Assembly (NCBI RefSeq): GCF_016888515.1
Contig: NZ_JAFEJK010000001.1
Span: forward strand, 434,001 to 498,000
DNA length: 64,000 nt
Source of the DNA: Shimia biformata
GTDB lineage: Bacteria; Pseudomonadota; Alphaproteobacteria; Rhodobacterales; Rhodobacteraceae
Direction: 5' to 3'
The translations under genes and the position numbers were made by a program. Shown here piece after piece: positions 60,463-64,000 of the stretch (position 1 is the first letter of the stretch; each line of letters starts with the position of its first letter). The notes beneath the pieces are model-generated. The model was given only the letters and a program-made list of their open reading frames with translations, did not search any database and was not told the origin of the DNA.

Positions 60463-60830
60463 GCTGCGGCCCTTTCTCCGCGCAAGCCGCGCTGGACCAT
60501 CGTGTTGATTTCGATCAGCGGCGCAACATCCGCCTCTCCACGCAACACGCGCGCACTGTGCGCGGCAACAAACTCACCGAGATAGAACAACTGCGCCCGC
60601 AACGTTTGCGGCAAGCTGTTTGCGGCATCGGCGACATCGGTGGCCAGCAGGTTCCAAAGACGGCGATTGTCATGAACAGCGGTGGCAAGCGCTGAAAAAT
60701 TCGCGCTTTCAGACGATTGGCGAAGCTGGCGTGTAACGCGGGCGATCACCTGGTATTCAAGGCTGCGCGGTGTCGCGGTATGGGTCGCCGCAGCTGCGTA
60801 AGGATTCGATTTAAGAGCGGGATAAGTCAC
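60459..60830 (-). CDS. flaF: Flagellin synthesis regulator FlaF
   Basis: 123 residues, helical. Family marks: PYAAAATHTATPRSLEYQVI, ARVTRQLRQSSESANFSALA and AVHDNRRLWNLLATDVADAA, then LPQTLRAQLFYLGEFVAAHS. FlaF helps flagellin synthesis or secretion, opposing FlbT in Caulobacter. Between flagellin (84 bases upstream) and flbT (four-base overlap). The gap contains a CGCAG/CTGCG stem but no U run, so readthrough from flagellin is likely. Confidence 0.93.
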   Translation of the reverse strand: MTYPALKSNPYAAAATHTATPRSLEYQVIARVTRQLRQSSESANFSALATAVHDNRRLWNLLATDVADAANSLPQTLRAQLFYLGEFVAAHSARVLRGEADVAPLIEINTMVQRGLRGERAAA

Positions 60831-60914
60831 GTGGCGTTGTCCTTGGATCGGTCGTGCAGGGAGTGGACGTCCGACGCAGCGCGAAACTGCGCCGGATTAC
60901 GGCCCAAATGGCGG

Positions 60915-62126
60915 TTAACGGAACAGCGACAACAGCGACTGCGGTGCCTGGTTCGCAATCGACAACGACTGTGTTGCCAGCTGTTGCTGAACCTGTAGCG
61001 CCTGCAAACGTGCCGATGCCTCTTCCATGTCGGCGTCGACCATTGTGCCGATACCGGTCTTCAGCGAATCCGTCAGTTTCGAGACGAAGTCTGATTGGGT
61101 GTCCAGGCGACGTTCGACGGAACCGAAAGCAGCCGAGGCGTCGATTGCCGTGTTGATAAGCGATTCGATCGACCCAAGTGCAGCGCTTGCTCCGCTGCCT
61201 GTGGACACGTCAATGGAAGCCAACGCCCCCAGTGCGCCAGAGCCGGCATTCGTGAACTGGCCGCTGATCTGGACCGAATCCGCGCCGGTGTTGGTGATCG
61301 TAAGTGTGCCCGGGCTACCGCTGTCGTAGTCGACGGTGACTTCTGCCGAGGTCGATTCAATCGCAGCCTTCAGCCCAACCGCGATAATGTCCTCCGGCGT
61401 GGTTGAGGCAACATCTTCGGCCGTGACCGTATAAGATACCTCGTTCTCACCTACGCGCAGGGTGATCTTGTCACCCGCCGCATAGGTCGGGTCGGTGATC
61501 ACGATCGTGCCTGCGTCATCCGTACCGCCCGTGCCATCAAGCGAGAAGCCGAATGCATCCGCGTTATCTGCGGACACCCCATCGGTTCCGGTAAATGCAG
61601 CCTTGGCCGTATAGCCCCCGGTTGACAGATCCTGTGCCGAGACGGAAATCGACGAGGCGGTCACATTGCCCGAGGAATCGCGATCAAGCGAAGACAGGAT
61701 CGACGCGCTGGCAGTGGAGCCGTCAACAAGGTTCAAGCCGTTGAACTGCGCGGCGGAAACAACCGAGTTGATCTGATCCTTGAGCGCGGTGACATCGGCA
61801 TTCAGCTTGGCGCGATCGACATTGTCTTCCTGTGCGGCGACGATCTTGGTTTTCATCTGGGTCAGAAGGTCGGTGACCGTTTCGGAGGCCTGTCGCGCGA
61901 CGGCCACTGTCGACTGCCCCAGGGACAGGCTTTCCGAGATCGACTTGAATCCTTCGACATCGGATTCCATGACCTTGGAGATCGCCCAGATCGCCGAGTT
62001 GTCCTTGGCCGTGGAGATGCTTTTGCCAGTCGAGATTTCATTCTGCGTACTGGCGAGGTTCGAGTTTACGGTTTTCAGTGTTTGAAGCGCGACCATCGCG
62101 CTGTTGTTTGTCAGAATGCTGGACAT
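60915..62126 (-). CDS. fliC: Flagellin
   Basis: 403 residues, filament subunit. Conserved D0/D1 N-terminus (SSILTNNSAMVALQTLKTVN; TQNEISTGKSISTAKDNSAI) and C-terminus (DADMEEASARLQALQVQQQL; TQSLSIANQAPQSLLSLFR). The variable surface domain, about 140-310, is Thr/Ser/Gly/Asp-rich. GGGAAAG lies upstream of the ATG. Its leader carries a hairpin (62145-62161) and a CtrA-like box lies upstream. It heads the unit with flaF, flbT and DUF1217. Confidence 0.97.
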   Translation of the reverse strand: MSSILTNNSAMVALQTLKTVNSNLASTQNEISTGKSISTAKDNSAIWAISKVMESDVEGFKSISESLSLGQSTVAVARQASETVTDLLTQMKTKIVAAQEDNVDRAKLNADVTALKDQINSVVSAAQFNGLNLVDGSTASASILSSLDRDSSGNVTASSISVSAQDLSTGGYTAKAAFTGTDGVSADNADAFGFSLDGTGGTDDAGTIVITDPTYAAGDKITLRVGENEVSYTVTAEDVASTTPEDIIAVGLKAAIESTSAEVTVDYDSGSPGTLTITNTGADSVQISGQFTNAGSGALGALASIDVSTGSGASAALGSIESLINTAIDASAAFGSVERRLDTQSDFVSKLTDSLKTGIGTMVDADMEEASARLQALQVQQQLATQSLSIANQAPQSLLSLFR

Positions 62127-62144
62127 AGCACTTTCCCATCAAAA

Positions 62145-62161
62145 GCGGCGCTTTGCGCCGC
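62145..62161 (-). promoter_or_regulatory. Hairpin in the flagellin mRNA leader
   Basis: On the minus strand GCGGCGC, loop AAA, GCGCCGC, then TTTTG, ending 18 bases before the flagellin ATG. A perfect 7-bp stem this close to the ribosome site suggests leader control, with FlbT the obvious candidate; a weak terminator is the alternative. Confidence 0.5.
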
Positions 62162-62274
62162 GTTGCAATTCCCCACCCGCCGGGTGGACCAAATGTCGTT
62201 CTGACTGCTGCCTCCTGGACCCAGGACAGGCGCCACCCGATTTCGGATGCGGGGTCACATTGGCGCGCGAAGTG

Positions 62275-62289
62275 CTAATGGAGTGCTAA
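62275..62289 (-). promoter_or_regulatory. CtrA-like box upstream of flagellin
   Basis: On the minus strand TTAG, 7 bases, TTAG, within an 11-base direct repeat (AGTGCTAA twice on the plus strand). One mismatch per half from the consensus; about 150 bases before the flagellin ATG. The rest of the 204-base gap holds the leader hairpin and no gene. Confidence 0.4.
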
Positions 62290-62330
62290 ACGAAAAGCCC
62301 AGATTGCGGGGCATTTGATGAAAATTTCCG

Positions 62331-62675
62331 CTAGAACCGGCGTTCCAACCTGGCGTCCACGCGCGTGTCAATTGGGCTGACCTGCCCGGTCGGGTCGTAG
62401 GTCTGAAGCGCGTTTCTGACGTCTTTCATGTTGGCCATTCGGTTTTGCACCGAACGCAGCCCCTCCATCGCGGCCTCGAGCAGGTTCTGATTGCGGATCA
62501 ACTTCGACTTCAGTCCGCTCAGGCGCCGTGTTCCGACGGACTTGCCGAGATTTGCCAACAGTCGTTCGCGGGTCTTGGCCTGGCGAACAACATGATCCAG
62601 GTCGCCCCCCAGCAACGCCTGGTGTTCGAGGTCCAACAAAGTGTCCAATTCCAGAATTTGATCAGTTCCGGCCAT
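62331..62675 (-). CDS. FlgN-like small helical protein (tentative)
   Basis: 114 residues from the ATG at 62675, which has GGAGG upstream. Helical throughout: ILELDTLLDLEHQALLGGDL, DHVVRQAKTRERLLANLGKS, KLIRNQNLLEAAMEGLRSVQ. Size, helix pattern and position next to the rod-binding protein fit FlgN, the export chaperone of FlgK and FlgL, but the match is not strong. Overlaps the upstream gene by 14 bases. Confidence 0.6.
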   Translation of the reverse strand: MAGTDQILELDTLLDLEHQALLGGDLDHVVRQAKTRERLLANLGKSVGTRRLSGLKSKLIRNQNLLEAAMEGLRSVQNRMANMKDVRNALQTYDPTGQVSPIDTRVDARLERRF

Positions 62676-62940
62676 TCTCTGCCTCCAGCAAGCTTTGATA
62701 CAACATCTCGGAAAGCCCCAATCCACCAGCACGAACCATGTCACGCGCTTGGGCATCCCGCAGGAATGACGCGAACTGTTCCTCACCCAACCCTCCCGGA
62801 GCATTTGGTATCGCGCCAAGGCCAGCGGATTTCAGCATTTCGGAAAGGAACACCGCCTCAAGTTCTTGTGCGGCGACGCGCAACGGGTCTGCCCGCAGCA
62901 TTGCGCCGGGAATGACCGGGCCAAGTGACACTGGATTCAC
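62662..62940 (-). CDS. flgJ: Rod-binding protein, FlgJ N-domain only
   Basis: 92 residues with the FlgJ rod-binding domain: RVAAQELEAVFLSEMLKSAG and FASFLRDAQARDMVRAGGLG, then LSEMLYQSLL. The peptidoglycan-hydrolase half of enterobacterial FlgJ is absent; SltF (46663-47418) probably supplies it. Start taken as GTG 62940 with GGAGGT four bases upstream; the frame opens at 62952, but that codon lies in the ribosome site. Divergent from the fliK-like gene. Confidence 0.85.
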   Translation of the reverse strand: MNPVSLGPVIPGAMLRADPLRVAAQELEAVFLSEMLKSAGLGAIPNAPGGLGEEQFASFLRDAQARDMVRAGGLGLSEMLYQSLLEAENGRN

Positions 62941-62986
62941 GGTTACCTCCAATTTGATCGGTTTCTCTGAAAATGCACTGCCGCCA

Positions 62987-63002
62987 GTAAAGAACTGGTA
63001 AC
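62987..63002 (+). promoter_or_regulatory. Degenerate CtrA-like box between flgJ and the fliK-like gene
   Basis: GTAA, 7 bases, GTAAC; both halves carry the same T to G change at position 1. 49 bases before the fliK-like ATG and 46 before the flgJ GTG. Confidence 0.3.
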
Positions 63003-63051
63003 CGCTTGCCGCGATATTTGGCCAAGTCGCAGAAGAAATCGCGGAGTCATC

Positions 63052-64000
63052 ATGTTTGGAAATGTTCAGGGGGCGGGAAGTCAGACCGCGATAAGCGCGA
63101 GCGCAGGCGCAGAGGTTGCGCTTTTCGCAACTGCGCTTGGTGACGATACGTTTGATCTCATCTTTGCACGATTGCCTGAGGTGGATGAGGAAGTCGATCT
63201 TACCTTATCAGGGAGTGGGCTCTCTGAGGCTGAGACCCCAGCCTCGGACAAACGCGATCAGTATCATGCACCCGAACCCGTCTCGCTTCCTAGCCTACAC
63301 GAAAAGCACCAACAAAATCCGGGGATCAATCAGGTGCTTTTGCCAGCATTGATCGACAAAACCACGACCAATGGACCAGAGGTTTTCGCAGGCGATAACG
63401 GTGATTCGATGTTGGCGGCATCAAAGCCCCGCTTGCGGGTCCATTCGCATGTGGCTTCGCATGCCAGTGCAAGTCGGAGCGACACGGATGCAGGCGGCGA
63501 GGGCGTTGAGGCTGAAGCGTTTGCCATAAGTGCCATTTCAGAGCCGCAGCAGGCGGTTTCACAGACGGATGATTGGGCGCGCAGCAGCCCGGTTCGCGCA
63601 GGTGATGATGCGACGGCACAGCCGGCAAATCGCGAACAGACAACGCACGTGGGGGTCGATCGCGAGGTTCATCCGTTCGCAAAATACCAGCCCGTGTCGG
63701 AAGGAGTTATTTTGTTGACGGAGGCTGCGCCGCATCGTCTTGCGCAAACAGCGCTGCGGGAAAACCCAATCGACCAAACCGCCCCGTCAGCAACAAAAAC
63801 GGATGGCACCAAAGCAAACTTTGGTTCCAACCAGTTTCAGGCAACGGCCAGGGATTTTGAGCACGTATCGTGGTCCGTCCGCCGGGTGCTGCCCGAACCT
63901 ATGGCAGGCGCGCGGTCTGTTGGGCTGGTCGTGGGGCGAGAAAACGGGAAGGAACCCCAGTTTGGAAACGCGCTGCCCACGCAGACAGAGCGGGGGGGTG
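63052..64000 (+). CDS. fliK: FliK-like hook-length control protein, 5' part (cut by window end)
   Basis: An uninterrupted frame of 316 codons from ATG 63052 (GCGGAG six bases upstream) to the window end, with no stop. The protein begins MFGNVQGAGSQTAISASAGA and is low in complexity, rich in Ala, Ser, Gln and Thr, with little hydrophobic order, like the N-terminal ruler part of FliK. The conserved FliK C-terminal domain would lie outside the window, so the name rests on composition and on location beside flgJ/FlgN-like genes. Confidence 0.62.
   Translation, partial: MFGNVQGAGSQTAISASAGAEVALFATALGDDTFDLIFARLPEVDEEVDLTLSGSGLSEAETPASDKRDQYHAPEPVSLPSLHEKHQQNPGINQVLLPALIDKTTTNGPEVFAGDNGDSMLAASKPRLRVHSHVASHASASRSDTDAGGEGVEAEAFAISAISEPQQAVSQTDDWARSSPVRAGDDATAQPANREQTTHVGVDREVHPFAKYQPVSEGVILLTEAAPHRLAQTALRENPIDQTAPSATKTDGTKANFGSNQFQATARDFEHVSWSVRRVLPEPMAGARSVGLVVGRENGKEPQFGNALPTQTERGG

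Noticed and set aside
62271-62289. CIRCE-like heat-shock element (TTAGCACTC halves) upstream of flagellin
   Set aside because: The halves are direct, not inverted, repeats and the spacing is wrong for HrcA; the CtrA-like reading fits better.

Overview
The window looks like a chromosomal segment of a marine Rhodobacteraceae (Roseobacter-group) alphaproteobacterium. The evidence is high G+C, gene orders typical of that family (lptC-lptA-lptB-hpf-ptsN with no rpoN; HDAC-like-xseB-ispA-dxs), the alphaproteobacterial flagellar regulators FlbT and FlaF beside flagellin, MotE- and SltF-like flagellar accessory proteins, and CtrA-like TTAA-N7-TTAA boxes in front of flagellar operons. No rRNA, tRNA, CRISPR array, insertion sequence or prophage was seen.

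1-9,300: metabolism. The start of AMP nucleosidase overlaps the stop of adenine deaminase (purine salvage). A VOC protein and an SDR enzyme follow. Then comes an acyl-CoA operon (acyl-CoA dehydrogenase, NDP-forming acyl-CoA ligase, enoyl-CoA hydratase) read divergently from a GlxA/AraC-type regulator, and a class II aldolase-like enzyme.

9,300-14,900: one co-directional minus-strand run: a polysaccharide-type ABC permease, a secreted SH3/COG3650-like protein, an HDAC-like deacetylase, xseB, ispA and dxs (isoprenoid precursors).

15,000-26,600: surface-polysaccharide block on the plus strand: cysQ, kdsB, a GT2, a nucleotide-sugar epimerase, a Wza/KpsD-type export lipoprotein, galU, three further glycosyltransferases (one Core-2/I-branching type) and an unusual two-domain sulfotransferase. 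CysQ would remove the PAP that such a sulfotransferase makes, so the block may build a sulfated glycan.

26,650-32,500: ptsN, hpf, lptB, lptA, lptC, kdsD, an RNase D and a D-erythronate dehydrogenase-like enzyme. This is the LPS transport/Kdo locus in its usual order but without rpoN.

32,600-64,000: flagellar cluster in several divergent units: motB; flgE-flgK-flgL-flgI; fliF-fliH-fliN-fliP; fliL-(PflI-like)-motE; motA-(large periplasmic protein); sltF-flhA-fliR-flhB-(FliJ-like); flgB-flgC-fliE-fliQ-flgF-flgG-flgA-flgH-(second FliL); fliI; flagellin-flaF-flbT-DUF1217; rod-binding protein-FlgN-like; and the 5' part of a fliK-like gene cut by the window end. A sugar-transferase/epimerase pair sits inside the cluster. 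No flagellar sigma factor or activator gene is present, but boxes with exact 7-nt spacing lie upstream of most units, which suggests external control by CtrA. I did not recognise fliG, fliM, flgD, fliD or fliS in the window.
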